Assembly: GCA_963741385.1 (NCBI GenBank)
Contig: CAVUHO010000003.1
Location: forward strand, 541,864-605,863
Direction of reading: 5' to 3'
Source of the DNA: Sulfomarinibacter sp963741385
Lineage (GTDB): Bacteria > Acidobacteriota > Thermoanaerobaculia > Thermoanaerobaculales > Sulfomarinibacteraceae
DNA length: 64,000 nt
Shown here piece after piece: positions 16,839 through 25,891 of this stretch. The translations under genes were made by a program, and so were the position numbers. Each line of letters begins with the position of its first letter. The first letter of the stretch is position 1. The notes beneath the pieces were generated by a model. It was not told where the DNA came from and ran no database searches. It saw only the letters and a program-made list of their open reading frames with translations.

Positions 16839-17897
16839 ATGGTCAAGTGCAGCCAGTGCAGCAACGTGTTCAGGGCCATCGGTGACGCTCTCAACCTCCG
16901 GCTCGACACCGGGGTGATGCTGGAGATGGCGGCGAGGACGATCGTCGAACAATTCGACATCAAAGCCTGCCACTTCCGGGTGCTCAGCCGCGACCAGCAG
17001 CGGCTCGAACACGTGGCGTGCCACGGTCTGAGCGCCGCGTTTCTCGACAAGGGGCCGGTGGATGCCGAGCGCAGCGTTGCTCAGGCACTCGACGGCCGGG
17101 CCGTGATGGTCCTCGATTGCGTTGCCGATCCCCGGGTTCAGTACCCCGATGCGTTTGCTGCGGAGGGGATCGTCTCGATGCTGACCATCCCTCTCGAGAC
17201 CCGTGGGCAGGTGATCGGCGTGATGCGGCTCATGACCGGCAAAAAACGGGAGTTCTCCAACGAAGAGATCGAGTTTTTCAAGGTCACAGCGCTGTTCTGC
17301 ACGAGCGCCATTGTCGATTCCATGTTTCACAACATTCTCGGGCACGTGACCGATTCGATTCGCGACACCCTGGAGCTGCCGGTCATTCTCGACAAGATCG
17401 TCCGCGTCGTGTCCGACGACCTGCGGACCAAGGGGTGTGCGATCTCCCTGGTGGTATCCGGGAGGAACGCTCTCGAGACGCGGGCGTCGAACGGTCTCAG
17501 TGACGGCTTTGTCGAGCGGTTTGCCGAGGTGGTATCGAAGGCCGCTCGCGACGATGTCATCGGAGGTACCAGCATCGCCATCCTCGATGGACGCAACGAC
17601 AGTCGGATCACCAGACCCGACGTGGTTCAGCGGGAGGGCATCTCCTCGATCCTGCTCGTGCCCCTGATGAACCGCGGCAAGATCATCGGTGTGCTCAGCC
17701 TCTTCACTCACAGACCGTACCTCTTTTCCAGCGACGAGAAACAACTCATGGCTTCAATCGCCGAGCAGTGCTCGCTGGCGATCGACAACGCCATGATGTT
17801 CGAGGCGTTGAAGAAGCGGTACGAAAATCTGGTGGACGACTTCCAGCTCTGGTTCGAACACACGCAGGGCTACGGTCAGAAGCAATCGTTGGCCTGA
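16839..17897 (+). CDS. tandem GAF-domain protein without output domain
   Basis: 352 residues. Two GAF domains are recognisable by their repeating end motifs. The first ends SMLTIPLETRGQVIGVMRLM with FSNEEIEFFKVTALFCTSAI. The second ends SSILLVPLMNRGKIIGVLSL with FSSDEKQLMASIAEQCSLAI. A short N-terminus carries CSQC. GAF domains bind small molecules or sense redox state, but no kinase, cyclase or DNA-binding output is fused. It probably acts by protein contact or as a sensor subunit. The start has an excellent GGAGGGAGG ribosome site and its own putative promoter. Confidence 0.85.
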   Translation: MVKCSQCSNVFRAIGDALNLRLDTGVMLEMAARTIVEQFDIKACHFRVLSRDQQRLEHVACHGLSAAFLDKGPVDAERSVAQALDGRAVMVLDCVADPRVQYPDAFAAEGIVSMLTIPLETRGQVIGVMRLMTGKKREFSNEEIEFFKVTALFCTSAIVDSMFHNILGHVTDSIRDTLELPVILDKIVRVVSDDLRTKGCAISLVVSGRNALETRASNGLSDGFVERFAEVVSKAARDDVIGGTSIAILDGRNDSRITRPDVVQREGISSILLVPLMNRGKIIGVLSLFTHRPYLFSSDEKQLMASIAEQCSLAIDNAMMFEALKKRYENLVDDFQLWFEHTQGYGQKQSLA

Positions 17898-17970
17898 TCA
17901 CCTGAAGGTGATCCTCGCGATGGGCGAATCGAACCCCATCTGAGTTGCACAACTCGGAACCCATCCGCCC

Positions 17971-17995
17971 GGCAGCCGGGACGGCTGCCCCACAA
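17971..17995. repeat. half B-element (left arm only)
   Basis: GGCAGCCGGGACGGCTGCC followed by CCACAA, without a right arm. The 260-bp gap 17898-18157 holds this half element and the heptamer tract at 18042, and nothing else I can name. Confidence 0.85.
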
Positions 17996-18041
17996 AAATC
18001 CTCGGAGATAAAAGGGATAAAAAGGGAATCGGGCCGACGGA

Positions 18042-18081
18042 GAATCCGAAATCCGAAATTCAAAATTCAAAATTCAAAATT
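18042..18081. repeat. mixed heptamer tract (AAATCCG then AAAATTC)
   Basis: Two heptamer sequences follow each other without loss of the 7-bp register. Confidence 0.88.
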
Positions 18082-18157
18082 TCGCGATGTAGTTGACCTC
18101 CCGCCGCCTCTGTGACAACGTTTGCCCGCCGACTGAGAGTTCACGCAGGAGGCCCCG

Positions 18158-19756
18158 TTGGATCACGTCAAGCTTGTCGAAGCCATGTCCGAGCCATCCT
18201 TCTACCCGCACCCGGTTGAGGAGGTTCGGTTTCTCCAGACCCACATCTCGTCGGTGTTCCTGACCGGTGAGTTCGTCTACAAGCTGAAGAAACCGGTGAA
18301 CTTCGGCTTTCTCGATTTTTCGACCCTCGAGCTGCGCAAGCTGTACTGCCGGGCCGAGGTCGAGCTGAACAGCCGGCTGGCGCCCCATATCTACCTTCGC
18401 GCGGCGCCCATCACCTTTGACGGCCAGCGTTTCGCCCTCGAAGGCGAAGGCGAGGAGGTCGACTGGGTGGTCGTCATGCGCGAGCTCGACGAGCGCCAGC
18501 TCGGCACCCAGGTCAACGCCCGCGGCGAACTCACGGCAGGGCACATGGATGCCCTCGTCGAGGTGTTGGTGCCGTTTTATGTCAACGCCGCGACCGGAAA
18601 CGGGATCGATCACTTCGGCGAGATCGATGCGGTCAGATTCAACACCGACGAGAATTTCAACCAGACCGAGTCCCACGTCGGCAAGCTGATCTCTCGAGAG
18701 CGATTCGAGCACATCGTCGAATGGACCAACGCCTTCTACGAAGAACGAGCAGACCTCTTTCAGCGCCGGATTGCCGAAGGGCGGATCCGTGAGAGCCACG
18801 GCGACCTCCACCTCGGAAACATCTTCTTTGAAGAACCTCCGGTCATCTTCGACTGCATCGAATTCAACGAGCGCTTCCGCTGCGGTGACGTGGCGGTCGA
18901 TCTCGCCTTCCTGGCAATGGACCTCGATTTCAACGGTCGGCCGGATCTGTCGCAGTACTTCGTCGACCGCTATGTGGAAGCATCGGGGGATGCGGAGCTT
19001 CGTGAAGTCCTGAACTTCTACAAGTGCTACCGCGCCTTCGTGCGCGCCAAGATCGCCTGTTTCACGTCGGTCGACCCGGCCCTCGACGACACCGCCAAAC
19101 GCAAACAGCGGAACCTCGCTCGACGGTACTTCGGCCTCGCCTACCACTATGCAGGGGGCACCGACAAACCATCGCTGGTGGTGTTGTACGGGCTGATGGG
19201 CTCGGGCAAGACCTCGGTTGCTCGCCATCTTCGTGAGGAGTACGGCTGGCACATGCTGTCGACCGATGCGATCCGCAAACAGATCTCGGGGGTGGGGGAG
19301 GCGACCCGGGTCTACGTGCCGTACAACGAAGGCCTCTATTCCCCCGACATGAACAGCAGGACATACGCCGAAGTCTGCGAGCGCGCGGAGAACCTTCTCC
19401 TGGGCGGTTTCGACGTGGTCATCGACGGCGCCTTCAAACGGCAGGAGGAGCGGGTACCCGTGATCGAGCTTGCCCGGCGATCCGGCGCGCGTCTGGTTTT
19501 CCTGCGAACCACCTGCGGCGTGGACGAGCAGCGCCGCCGACTCACCAAACGGCAGCAGCACGACACCCGGTCCGACGGGCGGGTCGAGCTCATGGAACAC
19601 CAGCGCGCCGATTTCGAGGCGCCGAATCCCGGTTGTGCGGAGATCTTTCATTTGGTGTCCACCGACGGCCCCAAGCCCGAGACCAAGGCGCGGGTCGAGG
19701 AGCTGCTGCGAAACAGCGGTCTCCTCGCAGGCCCGGAGGCCAAAACCACTTTCTGA
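18158..19756 (+). CDS. bifunctional APH-like kinase / AAA (zeta-toxin-like) ATPase fusion
   Basis: 532 residues with two domains. Residues 1-330 resemble aminoglycoside/choline-type phosphotransferases. The phosphotransfer loop SHGDLHLGNIFFEEPPVIFD contains the HGDxHxxN catalytic motif, with IEFNERFRCGDVAVDLAFLA after it. Residues 345-532 are a P-loop kinase: VVLYGLMGSGKTSVARHL (Walker A), LSTDAIRKQI, DVVIDGAFKRQEER. The combined architecture is common in bacteria ('AAA family ATPase' with APH N-domain), with unknown substrate. The TTG start is fixed by an AGGAGG at 18146. A stand-alone gene. Confidence 0.88.
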   Translation: MDHVKLVEAMSEPSFYPHPVEEVRFLQTHISSVFLTGEFVYKLKKPVNFGFLDFSTLELRKLYCRAEVELNSRLAPHIYLRAAPITFDGQRFALEGEGEEVDWVVVMRELDERQLGTQVNARGELTAGHMDALVEVLVPFYVNAATGNGIDHFGEIDAVRFNTDENFNQTESHVGKLISRERFEHIVEWTNAFYEERADLFQRRIAEGRIRESHGDLHLGNIFFEEPPVIFDCIEFNERFRCGDVAVDLAFLAMDLDFNGRPDLSQYFVDRYVEASGDAELREVLNFYKCYRAFVRAKIACFTSVDPALDDTAKRKQRNLARRYFGLAYHYAGGTDKPSLVVLYGLMGSGKTSVARHLREEYGWHMLSTDAIRKQISGVGEATRVYVPYNEGLYSPDMNSRTYAEVCERAENLLLGGFDVVIDGAFKRQEERVPVIELARRSGARLVFLRTTCGVDEQRRRLTKRQQHDTRSDGRVELMEHQRADFEAPNPGCAEIFHLVSTDGPKPETKARVEELLRNSGLLAGPEAKTTF

Positions 19757-19958
19757 GGCGGGACCACGCGGCACTGCTGAGGTGCAGTCGGTGACAATCA
19801 TCTCTCTCATGACGGTCGGTGATCTCGTTTCCGCAGCCGACTGGACCGCTCACGAGGGCTGAGCGCCCGGTCGCCGGGCCGTCGGGCCCTACCTCCAACG
19901 CGACCTGGACGGATGCTTCCCCTGTGTCATCTCGGACCCAATTCGGACATGGGGATGC

Positions 19959-19974
19959 TGTGACTTGGGTCACG
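19959..19974. promoter_or_regulatory. CRP/FNR-type palindrome upstream of the hydrogenase operon
   Basis: TGTGACTTGGGTCACG matches the TGTGA-N6-TCACA half-site arrangement used by CRP/FNR-family regulators, with one mismatch at the end. It lies about 200 bp before the hydrogenase small-subunit start, inside a 416-bp gap without a gene. Confidence 0.5.
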
Positions 19975-19983
19975 GCTTGGGCT

Positions 19984-20001
19984 ATTGCGCAATTGCGCAA
20001 T
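19984..20001. promoter_or_regulatory. 18-bp perfect palindrome, operator-like
   Basis: ATTGCGCAATTGCGCAAT is fully self-complementary, with an internal TTGCGCAA repeated in overlap. It sits 9 bp after the CRP/FNR-type site. A TTGACT -35-like box follows at 20013. Confidence 0.5.
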
Positions 20002-20172
20002 GGCGTCAATAGTTGACTGGGGAAAGCAAACCGTCATGAGAAAAGATATCAAAACAAGCGTTCGATACCGCAACTGCAGCGGACTGCAATGTTGCCAGTC
20101 GACGGCCGACGGCCCCAAACCGACGGCCCGTGTTGGCGAGCGCCCGAACCGGACATCGCAAAGGAGCCGCGC

Positions 20173-21087
20173 ATGAGAAACATCGATCGGCGATCGTTCT
20201 TGAAGTACTGCATCACGTCGGCAACTGTCCTCGGGCTCGACGGAACGGTGGTGGCAAAGCTCGAGGCGGCGCTCGCCAAGAACGGCGCCGGCCTGCCGAC
20301 GGTGATCTGGCTCGCCTGCGCCAACTGTACCGGCTGCACGGTCTCGCTCGCCAACCTGATCGGTGGCAGCGCCCCGACCGACGTGGCCGGCTTGCTGCTC
20401 AACACGATCGGGCTCGAGTACCACCCGAACCTGATGGGCGCGGCCGGCAATCTCGCGGTCTCGACCCTCAACAGCGCGGCCAGCGGCGACTACGTGCTGG
20501 CCGTCGAGGGTGGTATCCCGACCGCCTTCGGGGGCAACACCTGCATGTTGTGGACCGATGCCTCGGGTCACGACGTGACCGCCATGGAGGCGGTGTCGTG
20601 GCTGGCGCCGAACGCCCTCGCCGTGCTCTCGATCGGCAGCTGCGCCTCGTTCGGCGGGATTCCCAAGGGCAACCCCAACCCGACCGGGATCGTCAGCGTC
20701 GGGGACTTCACCGGCCTTCCGGTGATCAATATTCCGGGCTGCCCGACCCACCCCGATTGGATCGTGGGCACCATTGCGAATTTTCTCGCCGGTGCGACGA
20801 TCGAGCTCGACAGCCAGCGGCGGCCCCGCCAGTACTTCTCGCAGAGGATCCACGAGCATTGTCCGTACAAGGAGCGCGAGGAGGCCCACACCTTCGGGGA
20901 GCACGGACGGTGCCTCGAAGAGCTCGGGTGCAAGGGGCCGGACACCAGATCGGACTGTCACCTCCGCAAGTGGAACGGCGGCACGAGCTTCTGTATGGAG
21001 GCAGGGTCGATCTGCATCGGCTGCACGGAGAACAGGTTCCCGGACGGGTTCTCGCCGTTCTACGACGGCGAAGAGGAAGACGACTGA
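20173..21087 (+). CDS. [NiFe] hydrogenase small subunit, Tat-exported
   Basis: 304 residues. A twin-arginine signal (DRRSFLKYCITSATVLGLDG) indicates folded export. Iron-sulfur ligands are visible: proximal cluster in WLACANCTGCTVSL with IGSCASFGG and INIPGCPTHPDW; distal in IHEHCPYKE and GRCLEELGCKG; medial in SFCMEAGSICIGCTENRFP. The subunit carries electrons from the Ni-Fe site to an acceptor. The C-terminus (FYDGEEEDD) has no membrane helix, unlike the HydA/HyaA subunits of membrane-anchored group 1 enzymes. AAGGAG lies 7 bp before the ATG. Operon with the large subunit (79 bp) and protease. Confidence 0.95.
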   Translation: MRNIDRRSFLKYCITSATVLGLDGTVVAKLEAALAKNGAGLPTVIWLACANCTGCTVSLANLIGGSAPTDVAGLLLNTIGLEYHPNLMGAAGNLAVSTLNSAASGDYVLAVEGGIPTAFGGNTCMLWTDASGHDVTAMEAVSWLAPNALAVLSIGSCASFGGIPKGNPNPTGIVSVGDFTGLPVINIPGCPTHPDWIVGTIANFLAGATIELDSQRRPRQYFSQRIHEHCPYKEREEAHTFGEHGRCLEELGCKGPDTRSDCHLRKWNGGTSFCMEAGSICIGCTENRFPDGFSPFYDGEEEDD

Positions 21088-21166
21088 TGCTGACCGACAC
21101 AAACCCGCCGACTGGCTCTGAACGGTTTGGTCGAGTTGTGGTCGACCACACGAGAGGGAGATAACC

Positions 21167-22600
21167 ATGGCGACAATCACAGTGATGGACCCGGTGACCA
21201 GGATCGAGGGCCACCTCAAGGTCGAGGTCACGATCGACACTGTTGGGGGCGAAAACCAGATCGTCGATGCCCGCTGCACGGGCACGCTGTTTCGGGGATT
21301 CGAGACGATTCTCGAGGGGAGGGCGCCGACCGACGCGCCCATTCTCACCCAGCGGATCTGCGGCGTGTGCCCGGTGTCGCATGGGATGGCCTCGGTCAAG
21401 GCCCTCGAGGCGGCGGCCGGATTTCAGCCGGCGGCCAACGCCCGGGTCCTCCGCAATCTGGTCCTCGGGGCGAACTACCTGCAGTCGCACATCCTCCACT
21501 TCTACCTGCTGTCGCTGGTGGATTTCGTGCAGGGACCGCAGGCGCCGCCATGGTCGCCGGCGTGGGACATCGACCTCAGGTCCGACTCACGGCTCGACGA
21601 CCACATCCCCCACATGGTGATGTCGTTGGAGGCTCGCCGCCGGGCGCACGAGATGGGCGCCATCTTCGGCGGCCGAATGCCCTCGCCCCACACCTTCCAC
21701 GCCGGCGGATTCACCGCGGTTCCGACCGCCGAACGGGTGCGCGACTTCCGCAACCAGCTCGAGTACGTCACCACCTTTATCGAGCGCGTCTACCTGCCGG
21801 ACGCCGAAGCCCTCGCCGAGGTTTACGACGACTACCGGCAGATCGGTGCCGGCCACCGCAACCTGCTCGCCTACGGGGTCTTCGATCTCGACGCCCAGGG
21901 TGCGTCGAAGCTTCTCGCCCCGGGCAGGGTGCGCAACGGCTCGACCAACGTGCAGTCGGTCGCACCGGCCAACATCACCGAGAGGGTCCTCAACTCGTGG
22001 TATCAGGACTCCACCGACGATCGCAACCCTGCGGCCGGTGAGACCACACCGGTTTATCCCAAGAACAACGGCTACTCCTGGCTCAAGGCGCCGCGCTACC
22101 TCGACGAGCCGTTCGAGGCGGGGCCGCTGGCGCGGATGTGGGTCAACGGCGATTACCGGGATGGGATCTCGGTGGTGGACCGCCACCTGGCGCGCGCCTT
22201 CGAGGCCCTCAAGGTGGCCAGGGCGATGGGGGAGTGGCTCCACGAGCTCGACGAAGGCGCGTCGGTGTACTCGAACTACGGCGACCCGACGAGCGGCACC
22301 GGCGTCGGTTTGACCGAGGCGCCCCGTGGGGCCCTCGGCCACTGGGTGAGCATCAGCAACGGGCTCCTCAGCCACTACCAGGTGATCACGCCCACCTGCT
22401 GGAACGCCTCGCCCAACGACGGTGCCGGCTTCGCAGGGCCGATGGAGCAGGCGCTGATCGGCACCCCGATCATCGACCCCGACCGCCCGGTCGAGGCCCT
22501 GCGCGTCATCCACTCCTTCGACCCGTGCCTGTCGTGCGCGGTCCATGTCATGCGACCCTCCGGGAAACCCACCGTGATCCGCACCGGCATGGCGAAGTAG
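21167..22600 (+). CDS. [NiFe] hydrogenase large subunit
   Basis: 477 residues. The four Ni-binding cysteines are in the standard motifs: RICGVCPVSH (about residue 64) and DPCLSCAVHVMRP near the C-terminus. The 17-residue tail after CAVH should be removed by the maturation protease encoded next, which is needed to close the active site. Family segments include MDPVTRIEGHLKVEV at the start, ILGxxTQ-like ILTQRICG, and APRGALGHWVSI, the usual 'ExPRG' segment. GAGAGGGAG precedes the start. Oxidises or produces H2 with the small subunit at the outer face of the inner membrane. Hyp maturation genes are not in the window. Confidence 0.96.
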   Translation: MATITVMDPVTRIEGHLKVEVTIDTVGGENQIVDARCTGTLFRGFETILEGRAPTDAPILTQRICGVCPVSHGMASVKALEAAAGFQPAANARVLRNLVLGANYLQSHILHFYLLSLVDFVQGPQAPPWSPAWDIDLRSDSRLDDHIPHMVMSLEARRRAHEMGAIFGGRMPSPHTFHAGGFTAVPTAERVRDFRNQLEYVTTFIERVYLPDAEALAEVYDDYRQIGAGHRNLLAYGVFDLDAQGASKLLAPGRVRNGSTNVQSVAPANITERVLNSWYQDSTDDRNPAAGETTPVYPKNNGYSWLKAPRYLDEPFEAGPLARMWVNGDYRDGISVVDRHLARAFEALKVARAMGEWLHELDEGASVYSNYGDPTSGTGVGLTEAPRGALGHWVSISNGLLSHYQVITPTCWNASPNDGAGFAGPMEQALIGTPIIDPDRPVEALRVIHSFDPCLSCAVHVMRPSGKPTVIRTGMAK

Positions 22601-22611
22601 GGGGCGGTCCA

Positions 22612-23052
22612 ATGAAGAACCTGGTCCTCGGCCTCGGCAACCTCCTGCTCGCCGACGAAGGCGTCGGCGTGCACGTGGCGCAGCAGCTCCTCAGCGGAAA
22701 GAGAATCGACGACCTCGTTGTCCTCGACGTCGGCAACGCGGTGCTCGATGCGATGCCGGCGATCGCCGCGGCCGACAAGGTGATCGTGGTCGACGCCATG
22801 AAGGGTGGCGGCACGCCCGGCACCGTGTACCGGGTGGCGATCGACGACTGCGCGAACGCGGGTCCCATCGGTTCGGTGCACGGGTTCGACCTCAAGTCGG
22901 TGCTCCATCTCATAGGTCGCGTGGTGCCACCGGAGGTGGTCGTCATCGGCGTCGAGCCCGACGTCATCGGCTGGTCGATGGAGCTCTCCGCAGCGGTGAC
23001 AGACGCTCTTCCGGCCGTGATGACCTCGGTGCGGGGGGAGCTGCTGTCATGA
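22612..23052 (+). CDS. hydrogenase maturation endopeptidase (HyaD/HybD family)
   Basis: 146 residues. Opens with the family motif LVLGLGNLLLADEGVGVHVA, whose Glu is a Ni-sensing ligand. The second acid and the His ligand appear in DVGNAVLDAM and GSVHGFDLKSVLHL. These proteases bind Ni in the immature large subunit and cut after the last His of the C-terminal CxxCxxH motif. The gene begins 11 bp after the large-subunit stop, so its target is almost certainly that subunit. Confidence 0.93.
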   Translation: MKNLVLGLGNLLLADEGVGVHVAQQLLSGKRIDDLVVLDVGNAVLDAMPAIAAADKVIVVDAMKGGGTPGTVYRVAIDDCANAGPIGSVHGFDLKSVLHLIGRVVPPEVVVIGVEPDVIGWSMELSAAVTDALPAVMTSVRGELLS

Positions 23053-23108
23053 CAACCCGAACAACCCCGATGCCACCCGTCCTTCGTGCGAAGGAGAAGG
23101 GACTCGCC

Positions 23109-24825
23109 ATGAGCAAGGTCACTGAAATTCAATCTTCCGGTCGCAGGACGGCGTGTGTGGCGATTTCGTTGTTGCTGGTGGGGCTGTGCCACGCTGCCGA
23201 ACCGACCGTCGAAGGTTCGAGGCCCGGCCTCGAGGAAGCAGCCGGAAAGGCCGCTGCTGCCCGGGTCGTCGATCTCGATCTTCGATCGCTGCCGGAAGTC
23301 GGTGCAGCGACGATCGCCGCGGCCGCCTTCGAGTCGCGACCGCAGGGCGATGACGTCGCTGCCGGGGCGTTGGACGAACCGGGCGACTTCCGCGATCCGC
23401 TCGTCGCCGACCAGCAGCGTGCCGCATCCAAGGCCGCGAGCAGCCTGACGGTGGACGTCAACGTGGCCGGCATCGGTTTCACGGGCGCGACGCCTGCCGA
23501 CGCCGTGGGTGATGTCGGGGGCGGGCGCTTCGTGCAGATGGTCAATGCACCGGGAGGATCGGTCTTTGCCGTCTACGACACCTCGGACGGTGACCTGGTC
23601 GCCGGACCGAGCGCTCTCTCCGGTCTGTGGCAGGGAGCAGGCGCGTGTGCGGAGGGCTGGGGCCACCCGGGTGTGGTCCACGACGCGCTCGCCGACCGTT
23701 GGGTGCTGTCCGAGCTGGGCGCGGGAAACCACCTCTGTGTCTACGTCTCGAAAACCGCCAACCCGGTCAGCGGGGGTTGGTTCGCCTACGACTTCGCGCT
23801 TCCCAGAGTTCCCCGACTTTGCCAGGCTCGGGGTGTGGAGCGACGGCTACTTCGTCGCCACCAACGAGGATCTCCCCGCCGTCTACGCCCTCCAGCGCTC
23901 GGCGATGCTCGTCGGCGGCGCGGCCGGCTGGCAGCGCTTTACTGTCCCGGCCCTCAAGGGTTTCGGGTTCCAGGCGCTCGCGCCTGCCGATCTCGACGGC
24001 GACAATCTCCCACCGGCCAATACCGGCGGCCTCTTCGTGCGGCACGTGGACGGCCAGGCGCACGGCGGCAGCGACCGCCTCGAGGTATTCGAGCTCGACG
24101 TCAACTGGGGCTCGCCACAGAGTTCGAGTCTCTCAGGTCCCACGACGCTCGCCACGGCAGCGTTCGATTCGAGCCTGTGCGGGTTTGCCGCTCGCGAGTG
24201 CATACCGCAACCGGGAACCGCCGTGACCCTCGACCCGATGCGAGAGGTCGTCATGTGGGCCGTGCGCTACCGCAGGTTTGCGACCCACGAGAGCCTGGTC
24301 GGCAACTTTACCGTCGACACAGGGGCGTCGAATCATGCCGGTATCCGCTGGTTCGAGCTCCGCAGGAGCGGCGGCTCGTGGACCCTTTATCAACAGGGCA
24401 CATACAGCCCCGACAACCGCCACCGCTGGATCGGCAGTGCGGCGATGGACGGGGACGGCAACCTGGGGCTGATGTTCAACGTCGCGGACGGAACGTCCAC
24501 CTATCCATCGATCCGAGTGACGGGACGACAACCGGCCGACGCGCCCGGCGTCATGACCGTGTCCGAGCTGGAGCTCCAGGCCGGGAGCAGCGCCCAGACG
24601 GCTGGTCACTCGCCCGAGCTGTGGGGCGCTTCGAGCGCGCTGTCGGTGGACCCTGTCGACGACTGCACATTCTGGGCGACCGCGGCCTTTGCCGAAGACG
24701 GCGCCTGGAACACCCGCATCGCGTCGTTCCGCTTTCCGTCGTGCGCCGCCGTGGCAACGGACATGATCTTCGCCGACGGCGTCGAAACAGGGAACCTCAC
24801 CAAGTGGTCGAGCTGGTCCCAGTAG
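23109..24825 (+). CDS. secreted propeller-like protein, one frameshift
   Basis: About 570 residues if one extra base near 23805 is ignored: frame 1 ends YDFALP and the next frame continues EFPDFARLGVWSDGYFVATN. Signal peptide RRTACVAISLLLVGLCHAAE. The repeated blade-like phrases (RFVQMVNAPGGSVFAVYDTS, HPGVVHDALADRWVLSELG, HRWIGSAAMDGDGNLGLMFN) suggest a beta-propeller. The C-terminus MIFADGVETGNLTKWSSWS matches the 'FxDGFExGxLxxWS' ending common on secreted proteins of this kind of genome. The ATG at 23109 has AGGAGAAGG upstream; an ATG at 23049 overlapping the protease gene is the alternative. Function unknown. Confidence 0.7.
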
Positions 24826-24838
24826 ACGACGCGCCTGC

Positions 24839-24909
24839 GTGCGGGCGGGACGCCCGCACCACAAAAAATATATCGGCGGGTGTTGTGGTGCGGCCGTCCC
24901 GGCTGCACC
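24839..24909. repeat. B-element, GTGCGGGC-stem variant
   Basis: Left arm GTGCGGGCGGGACGCCCGCAC then CACAA; right arm TTGTGGTGCGGCCGTCCCGGCTGCACC. The stems differ from the standard element, yet each arm remains self-complementary and the GGGAC/GTCCC loops are kept. Confidence 0.8.
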
Positions 24910-24958
24910 GCGGATGATGCAGCATGGTACCGTCGGCCCGGAATGGCCCGCGCGTGAA

Positions 24959-25585
24959 ATGAAAGACCCCTACCGCAGAATCGCCGCTTTCTACGACGCC
25001 GCAGTCGAACCCTTCAATGCGGCCCTGAGGGAGTATGTCCTCAAGGTTGCCCGGCCGGAAGCGGGGATGAAGGTCCTCGAAGTCGGTTGCGGGACGGGCA
25101 CCAACCTCGCTCTGTTCGCCGAGGCGGGCTGTGAGGTGTCCGGGATGGACCTCTCGCCGTCGATGCTCGACCTCGCGAAGAAAAAGCTGGGTTCAAGCGG
25201 AGATCTCCGATTGGGCGACGCTGCGGACATGCCGTTTGACGACGCCTCGTTCGATATGGTGGTCGCCTTTCTCACCCTTCACGAAATGCCGACCGCAGTT
25301 CGATCTCCGGTGGTCGCCGAAATGGCGAGAGTCACGAAGAGGGACGGCCGGCTCCTGTTGGTGGATTTCCACCACGGCCCCTATCGATTTCCGAAGGGCT
25401 GGCTCTACCGGGCCATCATCGTTCCCATTGAGATCGCCGCCGGCCGCGAGCATTTCAAGAACCACCGTGATTTTCTCCGCCGCAAGGGCCTCCCGGCGCT
25501 CATCGAAGGCAACGGTCTGACGGTCGAAAAGGAAAAGTTCACCGCCGGCGGTAACGTACTGATCACCGTCGCGAGACTCCTCTAA
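24959..25585 (+). CDS. class I SAM-dependent methyltransferase (Methyltransf_11 type)
   Basis: 208 residues. Motif I KVLEVGCGTGTNLALFAEAG binds S-adenosylmethionine. Motif II region EVSGMDLSPSMLDLAKKKL, motif post-II LRLGDAADMPFDDASFDMVV and motif III (VTKRDGRLLLVDFHHGPYRF) follow in order. The pattern is that of UbiE/Methyltransf_11 enzymes acting on small molecules or lipids. The ATG at 24959 avoids translating the B-element just upstream. Monocistronic; target unknown. Confidence 0.9.
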   Translation: MKDPYRRIAAFYDAAVEPFNAALREYVLKVARPEAGMKVLEVGCGTGTNLALFAEAGCEVSGMDLSPSMLDLAKKKLGSSGDLRLGDAADMPFDDASFDMVVAFLTLHEMPTAVRSPVVAEMARVTKRDGRLLLVDFHHGPYRFPKGWLYRAIIVPIEIAAGREHFKNHRDFLRRKGLPALIEGNGLTVEKEKFTAGGNVLITVARLL

Positions 25586-25635
25586 GAGACCGTGGGCGGG
25601 TCATATACGGCCCGCCGGGAAAATGTCGTTGTGGT

Positions 25636-25657
25636 GGCAGGCCCTGAAGGACCTGCC
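25636..25657. repeat. E-type hairpin (GGCAGGCCCTGAAGGACCTGCC)
   Basis: A 22-bp near-palindrome centred on CCCTGAAGGAC. Related form at 28392-28413. With the B-element and heptamers below it fills the 306-bp gap between the methyltransferase and the cytochrome gene. Confidence 0.7.
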
Positions 25658-25775
25658 TACGGTTTTCACAACACCATCGCAGAGTTCCGTGGCGGCGGGT
25701 TCAGGGCCCGCCCGTGGGATGTGTGTGAACGCGAGAGGTGCGGGGGCAGAGAAACGATTCCCCTGCCGCCCGCCC

Positions 25776-25845
25776 GGCAGCCGGGACGGCTGCCCCACAA
25801 AGGCGGTGCCATTCGCCAGATTGTGGGGCACGCGTCCCGCGTGCC
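25776..25845. repeat. B-element
   Basis: Canonical arms GGCAGCCGGGACGGCTGCC and CACGCGTCCCGCGTGCC, spacer of about 20 bp. Confidence 0.9.
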
Positions 25846-25854
25846 AGATGAGCG

Positions 25855-25889
25855 GAAACTCAAAACTCAAAACTCAAAACTAAGAACTC
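25855..25889. repeat. heptamer tract (AAAACTC)n
   Basis: Four AAAACTC units, 7-bp period, ending just before the cytochrome stop codon. Confidence 0.85.
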
Positions 25890-25891
25890 CT

